Below, one piece after another: positions 1 to 7,140 of a DNA stretch of 13,937 nucleotides. A program made the position numbers and the translations under genes. Under the pieces are notes generated by a model that was given only the letters and a program-made list of their open reading frames with translations, had not been told where the DNA came from and did no database searches. Position 1 is the stretch's first letter; every line of letters starts with the position of its first letter. The stretch spans positions 1-13,937 of the forward strand of contig JAPKAJ010000032.1 of NCBI GenBank assembly GCA_028825345.1. Direction: 5' to 3'. Source of the DNA: Arenicellales bacterium (lineage in GTDB: Bacteria > Pseudomonadota > Gammaproteobacteria > Arenicellales > UBA868).

Positions 1-270
1 CAGATTTGACCGGACTTCTTCCTGGCTTGGGCGATTGACAAAAGTGCCCCCGGATGGCCCCCGGCGTGAGCGGATAAGGCTTTGGGCTGCAAGTCGCTTT
101 AGGGCCTCACGTATGGTCGGCCGGGATACCTGAAATTGTTCAGCCAGGTCTTTTTCAGTAGGTAACTGATCATCAGCCTTTAGTCGACCGTCGGTGATTG
201 ACCCGCGAATCTTTTCCGCTACTTGTTTTGCCAAACTGGTTGTGACAAGTGGTTCATAACTGACTGTCAT
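1..270 (-). CDS. GntR family (FadR-type) transcriptional regulator, N-terminal part, cut by the left window edge
   Basis: The first 90 codons of a minus-strand gene are present; the rest lies outside the window. The ATG is at 270-268, with an AAGGAG-type ribosome site about 11 nt upstream on that strand. The translation is a winged helix-turn-helix of the GntR family. Residues about 36-62 hold the LPTEKDLAEQF..VSRPTIREALKRL motif, and residues 71-78 read GPSGGTFV, the wing typical of FadR-like members. Such proteins normally carry a C-terminal ligand-binding FCD domain, not visible here. The gene is divergent from the carboxylase/reductase gene. By family habit it probably represses itself and that operon and responds to an organic acid or acyl-CoA; this is inference. 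I found no convincing TNGTNNNACNA-type operator. The family call is firm, the effector unknown. Confidence 0.93.
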   Translation of the reverse strand, partial: MTVSYEPLVTTSLAKQVAEKIRGSITDGRLKADDQLPTEKDLAEQFQVSRPTIREALKRLAAQSLIRSRRGPSGGTFVNRPSQEEVRSNL

Positions 271-414
271 TTGGGTTAAGGCTCCTTTTTGTTCAGATTA
301 TCCGTTGGTTTTAGCGTAAATGTATCAGGGGTAGGCGTTAGCGGATAGATCTTAATAGACGTTTTAAACGGTATTTTTCGGTGAAATAGGTTTTTCTATA
401 TTTAATCAATTTGC

Positions 415-443
415 TTGACAAATATTATATATGAAAATAGATT
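415..443 (+). promoter_or_regulatory. Sigma70-like promoter for the carboxylase/reductase operon
   Basis: A perfect -35 hexamer TTGACA lies at 415-420 and a 4/6 -10 hexamer TAGATT at 438-443, with a 17-nt spacer and very AT-rich flanks. Transcription would start near 450. That leaves a leader of about 65 nt before the ATG at 515 and argues against the upstream in-frame ATG at 431, which sits inside the promoter. The site lies in the divergent intergenic region next to the GntR gene. Confidence 0.6.
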
Positions 444-502
444 CACCTGAAAGTCGGTCATCTAGGTGGCAGAACTTCCTCGCTTTTCTACGGTATTTAA
501 CT

Positions 503-509
503 AAAGGAG
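503..509 (+). promoter_or_regulatory. Ribosome binding site that decides the carboxylase/reductase start
   Basis: AAAGGAG ends 5 nt before the ATG at 515. The in-frame ATG at 431 has no such site. Residues encoded between 431 and 514 also do not resemble the usual N-terminus of the family, whereas translation from 515 does. Confidence 0.8.
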
Positions 510-514
510 CTTTG

Positions 515-1783
515 ATGGGTCAGGACAACGAGGTCGGTATTGCGCCGGTCAAGGAAATTTATGATCTTGGTGACTCGCCGCCGTTGGGCGTTGTCCCTAA
601 GAAAATGCATGCATTTTGCGTTCGCCAGGATCGATTTGGACCGCCTCAAGATGCCTGGCAGCGCGAAATAATCGAGGTCCCGGCTATTGGGCCTAAAGAT
701 GTGCTCGTTTACACAATGGCGACCGGCATTAACTACAACAATGTCTGGGCGGCGCTTGGATTTCCGGTAGACGTTATCAAGGATCGCCAGAAAAAAGGCG
801 AGCTTGAAGATTTTCACGCCGGCGGTAGCGACTGTGCGGGAATAGTCTGGGCCACTGGTGCTGAAGTCGACAACCTGAAGGTGGGTGACGAAGTGGTGAT
901 TCATTCGGGATGGTGGGAGCCGGATGATCCATGGGTGCTGGCGGGAAAAGACCCAATGCTTGCTTCATCAACACGAATCTGGGGATACCAAACCAATTAC
1001 GGAGGCTACTGCCAATTTACCAAGGCGCAGTCGCATCAATGTCAGCCCAAGCCTGGGCATTTGACCTGGGAGGCAGCCGCTTGCTACATGCTTTGCGCAT
1101 CCACGGCTTACCGCATGCTCATGGGCTGGTCACCAAATGTCGTAGAAGACGGTGATGTGGTACTTGTCTGGGGTGCTGCCGGCGGGCTCGGTTCGATGGC
1201 GCTACAGATCGTTGCCGCCTACGGTGGTAAACCTGTGGCCGTAATCTCCGATGAGGACAAACGCCAATTTTGCCTCGATCATGGTGCGGTTGGCTGCATT
1301 AACCGCAATGACTTTGATCATTGGGGCCCGATGCCAGATACCAACAGCCCAAACTGGGGTGAGTGGGCGAAAGGTGCAAGAGCATTCGGCAAGGCGATAT
1401 GGGATGCAGTTGGTGAGCGCAAGAGCCCGAAAATTGTGTTTGAGCATCCTGGAGAAGCAACCCTGCCAACGTCCTGTTTCGTTGCCGATATAGGCGGCAT
1501 GATTGTTATTTGCGCAGGCACCACTGGCTACACGGTAACTTTGGACCTACGCTACCACTGGATGATGCAAAAACGTTTCCAGGGCAGCCATCTGGCCAAC
1601 GATGAACAGGCCGCAGCAGTTAACGAGTTACTCCTTTCGAGCAAGGTAGATCCGTGCCTTTCAGGCACCTTCAGTTTTGATGAGATCGGCCATGCCCATC
1701 AAATCATGTATGAAAATAGACACCCCTATGGAAATATGGCATGTTTAGTGAACGCAACTGAGCCTGGCCAGGGATCGAGTTGA
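515..1783 (+). CDS. ccr: Crotonyl-CoA carboxylase/reductase-type enoyl-CoA reductase (MDR superfamily)
   Basis: The product is 422 aa from the ATG at 515; an extended reading from 431 would add 28 residues. It is close along its whole length to crotonyl-CoA carboxylase/reductase, which uses NADPH and CO2 to turn crotonyl-CoA into ethylmalonyl-CoA in the ethylmalonyl-CoA pathway. Visible family motifs are NYNNVW (73-78), GSDCAGIVW (104-112), the nucleotide-binding WGAAGGLGS (219-227), FEHPGEAT (309-316), CAGTTGY (333-339) and QGSHLAN (356-362). The pocket Asn (NYN, 73-75) and His359 are kept. The position equivalent to the CO2-pocket Glu171 of the Kitasatospora enzyme is Gln159, in the motif WGYQTNYGG. 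The enzyme may therefore carboxylate poorly, act mainly as a reductase, or use another enoyl-CoA. No other ethylmalonyl-CoA pathway gene is in the window. Family call sure; gene symbol and exact reaction less so. Confidence 0.9.
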   Translation: MGQDNEVGIAPVKEIYDLGDSPPLGVVPKKMHAFCVRQDRFGPPQDAWQREIIEVPAIGPKDVLVYTMATGINYNNVWAALGFPVDVIKDRQKKGELEDFHAGGSDCAGIVWATGAEVDNLKVGDEVVIHSGWWEPDDPWVLAGKDPMLASSTRIWGYQTNYGGYCQFTKAQSHQCQPKPGHLTWEAAACYMLCASTAYRMLMGWSPNVVEDGDVVLVWGAAGGLGSMALQIVAAYGGKPVAVISDEDKRQFCLDHGAVGCINRNDFDHWGPMPDTNSPNWGEWAKGARAFGKAIWDAVGERKSPKIVFEHPGEATLPTSCFVADIGGMIVICAGTTGYTVTLDLRYHWMMQKRFQGSHLANDEQAAAVNELLLSSKVDPCLSGTFSFDEIGHAHQIMYENRHPYGNMACLVNATEPGQGSS

Positions 1784-1820
1784 CTCGGATGGCTAGCACG
1801 TGGGGTCAATTTACAACGTT

Positions 1821-2279
1821 ATGCAAAGAAGAGCCGAAATTTCGACGATATTTTTCCTGGTCCTTTTCCTGCTGCCAGCGACGGCAATCTCGGGAAAGAA
1901 AATGGCGATGGTTGATTGCCAGGCTACCGGTGAGAAACTGGTCTACGAATGCGTGATAACACTGACAGACAAGACGACTGGTGCTCCCGTGTTGGATGGT
2001 GAGTTCTTGGTCAGCGCGGATATGCCTTCTATGACTGGTGTGCACAATATCGAGCCAGTATTGGCGCATCATCAGCACAGGGGGATGTACCGTGCACGGG
2101 TTGAACTAGAGATGTATGGAGAATGGATATTAATTATGGATTTAGCTAAGCCTGAAAGGGATCGTATCGTGAAGAAGTTGATTTTTGGTAAGGAAGGGTC
2201 AAATGTTTCGACAGTTGTTGATAAGACAGTGACGATGTCACACAAACATGGGGAGAAAGATGCAGATCAGCATGACTGA
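1821..2279 (+). CDS. Small secreted YtkA/FixH-like protein, His/Met-rich
   Basis: The product is about 152 aa from the ATG at 1821. A GTG at 1800 would add 7 residues before the signal peptide, and neither start has a strong ribosome site. The N-terminus looks like a signal peptide: Arg-Arg, then a hydrophobic stretch IFFLVLFLLPATAISG. The rest resembles the YtkA-like/FixH beta-sandwich fold, with an MPSM motif, a G-x-Y-x-A strand (GMYRARVEL) and a GEW strand. Two Cys sit in the N-terminal part of the mature chain. His clusters HHQHRGMY and the tail MSHKHGEKDADQHD could bind metal such as copper, which is inference. It lies 37 nt after the carboxylase/reductase gene and 60 nt before the binding-protein gene, so it probably shares their transcript. 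Its role in the locus is unknown. Confidence 0.7.
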   Translation: MQRRAEISTIFFLVLFLLPATAISGKKMAMVDCQATGEKLVYECVITLTDKTTGAPVLDGEFLVSADMPSMTGVHNIEPVLAHHQHRGMYRARVELEMYGEWILIMDLAKPERDRIVKKLIFGKEGSNVSTVVDKTVTMSHKHGEKDADQHD

Positions 2280-2327
2280 TTGCGCTTCTAATGCTGAACG
2301 CTTTTAGTTATGCATTACACACATAGT

Positions 2328-2333
2328 AGGAGG
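2328..2333 (+). promoter_or_regulatory. Strong ribosome binding site of the substrate-binding protein gene
   Basis: A perfect AGGAGG lies 6 nt before the ATG at 2340. It selects that start over the in-frame ATGs at 2310 (upstream of the site) and 2364. A strong site fits the high expression expected of a periplasmic binding protein. Confidence 0.8.
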
Positions 2334-2339
2334 GATACC

Positions 2340-3638
2340 ATGAGTAGAAGAGGAACAGAAAAGATGAAGAGATTTACAAGATTAGCCAGCACAGTCGTAC
2401 TTGCTGTTGCAGTGACAATGCCGTTGGTGGCTAGTGCAGCAGACCGTTCGGTAAAGGTGCTCGGTTGGGGGGCCAAGTCTGGGCCGCTTAAGTCGTTCGG
2501 CGTAAATTCGGAAGCGGCCCTTCGATCTGCCATAGCGCAGATCAATGCTGCAGGCGGTGTAAAACTGGGTGACGGCAGTTCGGCACCACTTGAGGTTGTC
2601 AGTTACGAAGATAGCGCCTGCAAGAAGGATCAAAATATCGCAATCCTGCGCAAAACCGCTTCTACTACAGATGCCATAGTCGGGATGGGCGCAACCTGTT
2701 CAGGTAGTTGTCAGGCCATGTATGGCGTGCTGCAGAAAAAAATCGGTGATACGTCTGATTCCGGTGTGCAAATGCCAATTTTGTCCGATACCTGTATTCG
2801 ACCAGGGCTGGCGAAGATTTCCGAATGGGCATTTCGCAACGTGCCCAACGAAGTGGCCATGTACGACAAACTGTTTACCTGGTTGAGATCAGAAAACCCC
2901 GACGTTAAAACATTTTCTGGTGGAACCGAGACTGACCAGGGGCACTCATTCATTACCCATACCGCTATCATCGTTCAAGCAGCCATCAGACATGGTTTTG
3001 AATGGGTTGGACCGTCTGTACCCGAACTTGGCCCAAAGGTTAAGCAGGGCATGAAGGAGTTGCAGGCAGCTGCCAAGACACAGCACTGGCTGATGGGGGA
3101 TACCAGCTACTCGGTGCAGGCCCGAAAAATCAAGAAACAGAATCCAGATATGGTTCTTGTTTCTTCTCACCCCTTCTCGGCCTGCGGATTCCTGAAGGAG
3201 ATGAAGCGTCAAAAAGTGAAGCCGAAGTTGCTGGTCGGCCTCACCAGTTCAGCAAGTCAGGAGACTCTGAACGGTTGTATGAGCGCTGCTGAAGGGCTCA
3301 TTATTCCGACAGGTTTTGCTCCAATCACCCCTGAAGCGATCAGCGCCAATGAGATCGTGTCTAAAGCGGGAGGCTTCTTGGACCTCCATAGCGCCGCAGC
3401 ATGGGAGAATGCATACCTGGTGAAAGCTGCCGTAGAGAAAGCTGGTATTTCGGCCACGGCGGATACAGTAGCTGAAGATCGCCGGAAGTTTCGCGACGCG
3501 TTGGCTTCAATTTCCGGAATAGCGGGCCTGATTGGCCCGGTTACCCGTGATGGTGTAACCGGTGAGGCCAGCAAGCCTTACGTCTACGTGCAAGTTGTGA
3601 ACGGCGAGTGGAAGGTTATACACGATCCCCGTGGTTAA
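2340..3638 (+). CDS. ABC transporter periplasmic substrate-binding protein, Liv (Peripl_BP_6) type
   Basis: The product is 432 aa from the ATG at 2340. A signal peptide is clear: basic start, hydrophobic core TVVLAVAVTMPLV, and probable cleavage after ASA (31-33). The mature part begins ADRSVKVLGWGAKSGPL and follows the two-lobed type I binding-protein pattern of LivJ/LivK relatives. Examples are the SEAALRSAIAQINAAGGV helix near 57-74, DAIVGMGATCSG near 111-122 and PDMVLVSSHPFSACGF near 269-284. This family binds branched-chain or other amino acids, urea, aromatic acids and other small polar ligands, so the ligand cannot be named. Six Cys (94, 120, 124, 152, 282, 313) suggest disulfides in the periplasm. 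It is the only binding protein in the window and precedes two permease/ATPase sets. A stem-loop with a T-tract follows it. Confidence 0.9.
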   Translation: MSRRGTEKMKRFTRLASTVVLAVAVTMPLVASAADRSVKVLGWGAKSGPLKSFGVNSEAALRSAIAQINAAGGVKLGDGSSAPLEVVSYEDSACKKDQNIAILRKTASTTDAIVGMGATCSGSCQAMYGVLQKKIGDTSDSGVQMPILSDTCIRPGLAKISEWAFRNVPNEVAMYDKLFTWLRSENPDVKTFSGGTETDQGHSFITHTAIIVQAAIRHGFEWVGPSVPELGPKVKQGMKELQAAAKTQHWLMGDTSYSVQARKIKKQNPDMVLVSSHPFSACGFLKEMKRQKVKPKLLVGLTSSASQETLNGCMSAAEGLIIPTGFAPITPEAISANEIVSKAGGFLDLHSAAAWENAYLVKAAVEKAGISATADTVAEDRRKFRDALASISGIAGLIGPVTRDGVTGEASKPYVYVQVVNGEWKVIHDPRG

Positions 3639-3652
3639 TTAAGTTGGTTATT

Positions 3653-3699
3653 AGTATCCCTGCCGTGCCTGTCGGCGCGGTGGGGTACTTACTTTTTTT
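3653..3699 (+). terminator. Rho-independent terminator or attenuator between the binding-protein and permease genes
   Basis: An imperfect stem of about 15 bp pairs 3653-3669 with 3674-3689 around a TGTC loop, with two G-T wobbles and one bulge. After 3 nt it is followed by seven T (3693-3699). It starts 15 nt after the binding-protein stop. Such elements after a binding-protein gene usually let part of transcription through, giving much more binding protein than membrane components. Partial read-through is inferred. Confidence 0.75.
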
Positions 3700-3719
3700 C
3701 AGGAGTTAGCGACACACAA

Positions 3720-4616
3720 ATGGATGACTTCTGGTTTGAATTTGTAGAAATTACTCAGTCGATTGGGGATGGATTCCTGTATGGGTCGACCTATGCTTTG
3801 ATCGGAATCGGGTTTACGCTGATTTTCGGGGCCATGGGCAAGTTGAATATTGCCTACGCCGCTACCGCTATTGCTGGGGCTTATTCGAGTCTGGCGATAT
3901 TTACGTTGTTTGATGTGTCGCTAGTTATTATTTTCATAGTCTCAGCGATCTCTGCGGCAATACTGGGGTACCTCGTTTACCTTACCTGCTTTCGTTTTAT
4001 CCCAGTCCATAATCATTTAGCGGCACTGATGGCTTCGGTGGGAGGTTTATTCTTTATTGATGAGGTCATTGTGCACGCGACACGGGGATCTCCTTTGAAT
4101 TTCCCCAGCATGTTTTCAGAAGCCTATTTTGAGGTTGGCCCTTACGGTATTCGCGGCGACCTGTTATTCGTCTTCGTAATTGGTCTTATCAGCACCGGTG
4201 TACTGCTCTATGTGCTTTTTCGAACCCGGTTGGGGCTTGCAACACGTGCGGTAGCACAGCAGGATGTAGCAGCCCGACTTTGTGGCATGAGCATACATGC
4301 GACTAATTCAGCCACGTTTGCAGTCGCGGGGTTGCTCGGTGGAATTGCTGGTGCAATGACCGCGGCGGCGGTTGGTATTCTTTCGCCAGTTATGATGTTG
4401 CCATTGACGATAAAGGGACTAATTGTGACGGTAATTGGTGGACTAGGTTCGATACCGGGCGCAATTATTGCCGGGTTATTTGTGGGCAGCTTCGAAAATG
4501 TAGTTATGTATGTTCGAGGCATCGACGAGCGTGACATGTACGTTGTGGCGTTGCTGTTTATTTTTCTGATTTTCCGCCCCAATGGTTTGTTCGGAAAAAC
4601 AATTACTCGAGATTAA
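3720..4616 (+). CDS. livH: ABC transporter permease, LivH type (module 1)
   Basis: The product is 298 aa, the usual LivH length, and highly hydrophobic with about eight membrane segments. Family features are GSTYALIGIGFTLIFGAMGKLN near 22-43, the cytoplasmic coupling-loop region FRTRLGLATRAVAQQDVAARLCGM (167-190), GGLGSIPGAIIAGL (240-253) and a C-terminal FRPNGLFG (285-292). It forms half of the inner-membrane channel with the next gene. The AGGAG at 3701-3705 is 14 nt from the ATG, rather far, but no nearer start exists in frame. Where common LivH proteins have LNFAHG, this one has LNIAYA, so it belongs to a less typical branch. The symbol marks the family; leucine is not implied as substrate. 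Confidence 0.9.
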   Translation: MDDFWFEFVEITQSIGDGFLYGSTYALIGIGFTLIFGAMGKLNIAYAATAIAGAYSSLAIFTLFDVSLVIIFIVSAISAAILGYLVYLTCFRFIPVHNHLAALMASVGGLFFIDEVIVHATRGSPLNFPSMFSEAYFEVGPYGIRGDLLFVFVIGLISTGVLLYVLFRTRLGLATRAVAQQDVAARLCGMSIHATNSATFAVAGLLGGIAGAMTAAAVGILSPVMMLPLTIKGLIVTVIGGLGSIPGAIIAGLFVGSFENVVMYVRGIDERDMYVVALLFIFLIFRPNGLFGKTITRD

Positions 4617-4649
4617 GTGTAGTGTTCAAATATAGTTCAGGTGATTAAG

Positions 4650-5561
4650 GTGGATTATTACCTTAATCTTATAAATACCATCGGCATTCATACCTTGCTC
4701 GGGTTGTCCGCCTATATACTTTTACTGACTGGGCAGTTGTCTCTGGCCCAAGCAGGGTTTTTTGCAGTTGGGGCCTATAGCGCTGCAGTCCTGACCGTGA
4801 TTTTCGGGTGGAACATACTGCCGGCAATCGGGCTGGCGATGTTAATCACGGGATTCCTGGCATTTTTGGTTGGGTTTCCTGCGCTTCGGGTTCGAGGTCT
4901 CATGCTGGTCGTAGCAACGCTTGCTTTTGGCGAGTTTGTCAGAATGTTTTTCTATAACTTGAAGTGGCGTGTTACTCATGATGGTGTTGAGGTGGGTCCT
5001 GACGGCACGATGGGGTTCTCTGAGATTCGTTATTTCGCCGAGCATGGCTGGACCAGTTGGGAGGTAACCTCACTGATTTGGATATTTGTCATTATTGTGA
5101 TGGCGCTGATCTGGTGGGCCGACCAGACACGGTCCGGCGCTGTCCTTAGAGCGGTGGGCGAAGACGAACTGGCTGCAGGCACTATTGGGATTGATGTGAC
5201 GGTTGTTAAGGTGGCGGCGATGACAGCTGGTGGAATTATTGCGGGTCTTGCGGGAAGCCTGTATGCCCACCAGATAACGATGCTCGACCATCATGCCTTT
5301 ACGGTGCTGTTAGCAACATTTGCCATCGCCTATCCGATCCTCGGTGGCGTGTCGAACGTCTTTGGCACACTGGTTGCCGTTATATTTATCCAGGGTCTAT
5401 TGGTCGAAGGCCTGCGGTTTTTGGGTGATTGGCGGATGTTGTTATTTGGCGCTTTAATCGTCGTGGTAATGAACTTGAAACCCCGTGGTCTTTTCGATAG
5501 CCAGACGCTTCAATGGATCAAAAACGTGCTTAGGCTGCGATTTTTTCGTCGTTTATCTTGA
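4650..5561 (+). CDS. livM: ABC transporter permease, LivM type (module 1)
   Basis: The product is 303 aa from GTG 4650. A GTG at 4641 would add three residues. I prefer 4650 because AGGTGA (4639-4644) lies 5 nt before it and because the protein then begins (M)DYYLNLINTIGI, as LivM proteins usually do. Membrane segments alternate through the whole chain. Family landmarks are the LSAYILLLTGQLSLAQAGFFAVGAY region near 19-43, RGLMLVVATLAFGEFVR near 82-98, the loop GPDGTMGFSEIR (116-127), the coupling-loop region VLRAVGEDELAAGTIGID, and the C-terminal KPRGLF. It pairs with the LivH 33 nt upstream to form the translocation path. Confidence 0.9.
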   Translation: MDYYLNLINTIGIHTLLGLSAYILLLTGQLSLAQAGFFAVGAYSAAVLTVIFGWNILPAIGLAMLITGFLAFLVGFPALRVRGLMLVVATLAFGEFVRMFFYNLKWRVTHDGVEVGPDGTMGFSEIRYFAEHGWTSWEVTSLIWIFVIIVMALIWWADQTRSGAVLRAVGEDELAAGTIGIDVTVVKVAAMTAGGIIAGLAGSLYAHQITMLDHHAFTVLLATFAIAYPILGGVSNVFGTLVAVIFIQGLLVEGLRFLGDWRMLLFGALIVVVMNLKPRGLFDSQTLQWIKNVLRLRFFRRLS

Positions 5562-5630
5562 TGTCCGATCGTGCAGCTTTCGGGTGCTTTTGGGTGCGGC
5601 CCGCCTCCACCAGCGGGGGTTTGAACTGCA

Positions 5631-6383
5631 ATGCTAGAGGTTAAATTCCTTTCAAAGAATTTTGGCGGAGTTAAGGCTGTCAGGGAGCTGGATTTAGCAG
5701 TCAATGCCGGTGACATTTTTGGTGTGATTGGGCCCAATGGTTCTGGAAAAAGTACCCTGGTGAACCTGATTTCCGGAGTCTTTCCGGCTACAGCTGGCCA
5801 GATTCTTTTTCAAGGGCAATCTCTTTCAGGTTTATCGCCCCATGCTCGAGTGAAAGCGGGCGTGGCCCGCACCTTCCAGAATATCCGTCTTTTCCCGGGG
5901 CTTACGGTCTGGCAAAACCTTTGGGTCGCGCGCAACTCGGTAGAAGATGCCCGCGCCGAAGGAATTTCTTATCGCTGGTTTCGCAGGAGTGGCCCATTCA
6001 AAAACGAGATCGATGCCATGCTGGAATTTTCCGGACTGGCTCATAAAAGCGATGAACTCGCGTCGAACCTCGCCTTTGGAGAACAGCGTCGCCTGGAACT
6101 TGCACGTGCCGCCGCGACCAAGCCCCGCCTGCTGCTTCTGGACGAGCCAGCAGCTGGAATGAATCAGGATGAAATCGGGGATCTTGATATGAGAATCCGC
6201 CATCTCCGTCAGCAGGGCATGACTATCATCCTGATTGAGCATGTGATGGAATTAGTTATGGGAATTACTGACCGTATCGTGGTATTGAATTTTGGCTCCA
6301 AGATCGCTGAGGGTGAACCGGCCTATATCCAAAAAAACAAATCCGTCCAGGAGGCCTATCTTGGCCAGCCTGATGGTGATTAA
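5631..6383 (+). CDS. livG: ABC transporter ATP-binding protein, LivG type (module 1)
   Basis: The product is 250 aa, the normal LivG size. All ATPase motifs are intact: Walker A GPNGSGKST (34-42), Q-loop RTFQN (Q83), signature LAFGEQRR (147-154), Walker B LLLLDEP (167-173) with catalytic Glu172, and the switch His204 in LIEH. It ends with the family's EAYLG. It lies on the cytoplasmic face and drives module 1 as a heterodimer with LivF. The gap from LivM is 69 nt and contains a small GC-rich hairpin; the run of G at 5615-5619 is a weak ribosome site. Confidence 0.92.
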   Translation: MLEVKFLSKNFGGVKAVRELDLAVNAGDIFGVIGPNGSGKSTLVNLISGVFPATAGQILFQGQSLSGLSPHARVKAGVARTFQNIRLFPGLTVWQNLWVARNSVEDARAEGISYRWFRRSGPFKNEIDAMLEFSGLAHKSDELASNLAFGEQRRLELARAAATKPRLLLLDEPAAGMNQDEIGDLDMRIRHLRQQGMTIILIEHVMELVMGITDRIVVLNFGSKIAEGEPAYIQKNKSVQEAYLGQPDGD

Positions 6384-6389
6384 CACGTC

Positions 6390-7109
6390 ATGTTGAAAGT
6401 CGACAACATTGTGACCCGTTACGGCGCGATCGAAGCACTTAAAGGGTTGAGTCTGGAGGCTCGCGAGGGAAAGGTAACCTGTTTGCTCGGACCTAACGGA
6501 GCCGGCAAGACTACGACCTTGTTTACTATTGCCGGGATTCTCAATTCCCACAGTGGTAGGATTACTTTGGGAAAGGACAATATTACAAATTTTCCGGCTC
6601 CTCGCATTGTGCGCAAAGGTATCGCCTTGGTGCCGGAAAATCGTTTAATATTTCCCCAGATGTCAGTAGAGGAAAATCTGATTGCCGGAGCTTTTGCTAG
6701 ACCACGCAAGGATCAGCCGGCAATCACTGCCGATCTGAAAGGAATTTACGAGCGGTTTCCCCGGTTAAAAGAAAGAAGCGCTCAGTTTGGGGGCACGCTT
6801 TCTGGCGGCGAGCAACAAATGCTTGCCATTGGCCGCGCCCTGATGGCGCGGCCCAAGATTCTGATGATGGATGAGCCGTCTTTAGGGCTTGCACCTATCA
6901 TAGTCCAGGAGATTTTCGACATCATCAGCTTACTGAATAAAGAAGGTGTCAGCATCCTGCTGGTTGAGCAAAATGCCCGAATGGCGCTCAAGGTCGCTCA
7001 CCACATCTACCTGTTGGAGGGAGGAAAGGTAACTTTCAATGGCAACCCCCGGGAGATGCAGCAGGATGAGGTTATCCAGCGGGCCTATCTGGGTGCCGGC
7101 TTAACCTAA
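6390..7109 (+). CDS. livF: ABC transporter ATP-binding protein, LivF type (module 1)
   Basis: The product is 239 aa, starting 6 nt after the LivG stop, so probably translationally coupled. Motifs are Walker A GPNGAGKTT (34-42), PENR at the Q-loop region where LivF proteins usually have PEGR, signature LSGGEQQ (137-143) and Walker B ILMMDEP (157-163) with Glu162. VEQN (192-195) carries Gln at the switch-His position, which is normal for LivF. It ends RAYLG. It is the ATPase partner of LivG in module 1. Confidence 0.92.
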   Translation: MLKVDNIVTRYGAIEALKGLSLEAREGKVTCLLGPNGAGKTTTLFTIAGILNSHSGRITLGKDNITNFPAPRIVRKGIALVPENRLIFPQMSVEENLIAGAFARPRKDQPAITADLKGIYERFPRLKERSAQFGGTLSGGEQQMLAIGRALMARPKILMMDEPSLGLAPIIVQEIFDIISLLNKEGVSILLVEQNARMALKVAHHIYLLEGGKVTFNGNPREMQQDEVIQRAYLGAGLT

Positions 7110-7111
7110 GC

Positions 7112-7139
7112 CTGGTACCTAACCAGTCCGGGTTCGGAC
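7112..7139 (+). repeat. Two adjoining small hairpins filling the gap between the two Liv modules
   Basis: CTGGT (7112-7116) pairs with ACCAG (7122-7126), and GTCCG (7126-7130) pairs with CGGAC (7135-7139) across a GGTT loop. Together they occupy nearly all of the 31-nt gap and end 1 nt before the ATG of the second LivH, where no Shine-Dalgarno sequence can be seen. They may shape translation of the second module or mRNA processing; this is inference from short stems. Confidence 0.4.
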
Positions 7140-7140
7140 G

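Noticed and set aside
395..421. Possible minus-strand promoter for the GntR gene (TTGTCA and TATAGA), its -35 overlapping the plus-strand -35
   Set aside because: The spacer is only 15 nt and the -10 matches 4 of 6, too weak to list as a feature.
497..904. Minus-strand reading frame of 135 codons within the carboxylase/reductase gene
   Set aside because: Antisense to a clearly conserved enzyme; the translation shows no known motif.
2268..2296. CAGCAT/ATGCTG inverted repeat followed by TTTT before the binding-protein gene
   Set aside because: 6-bp stem with a 17-nt loop that starts inside the upstream coding sequence; too weak for a terminator.
3633..3644. TTAATTAA octamer here and again near 13389
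   Set aside because: Two copies of a simple AT palindrome in different contexts; no sign of a shared function.
5600..5617. CCCGC/GCGGG hairpin upstream of the first LivG
   Set aside because: The stem is 5 bp in a GC-rich gap with no T-tract; not distinguishable from chance, though it could affect the nearby weak ribosome site.
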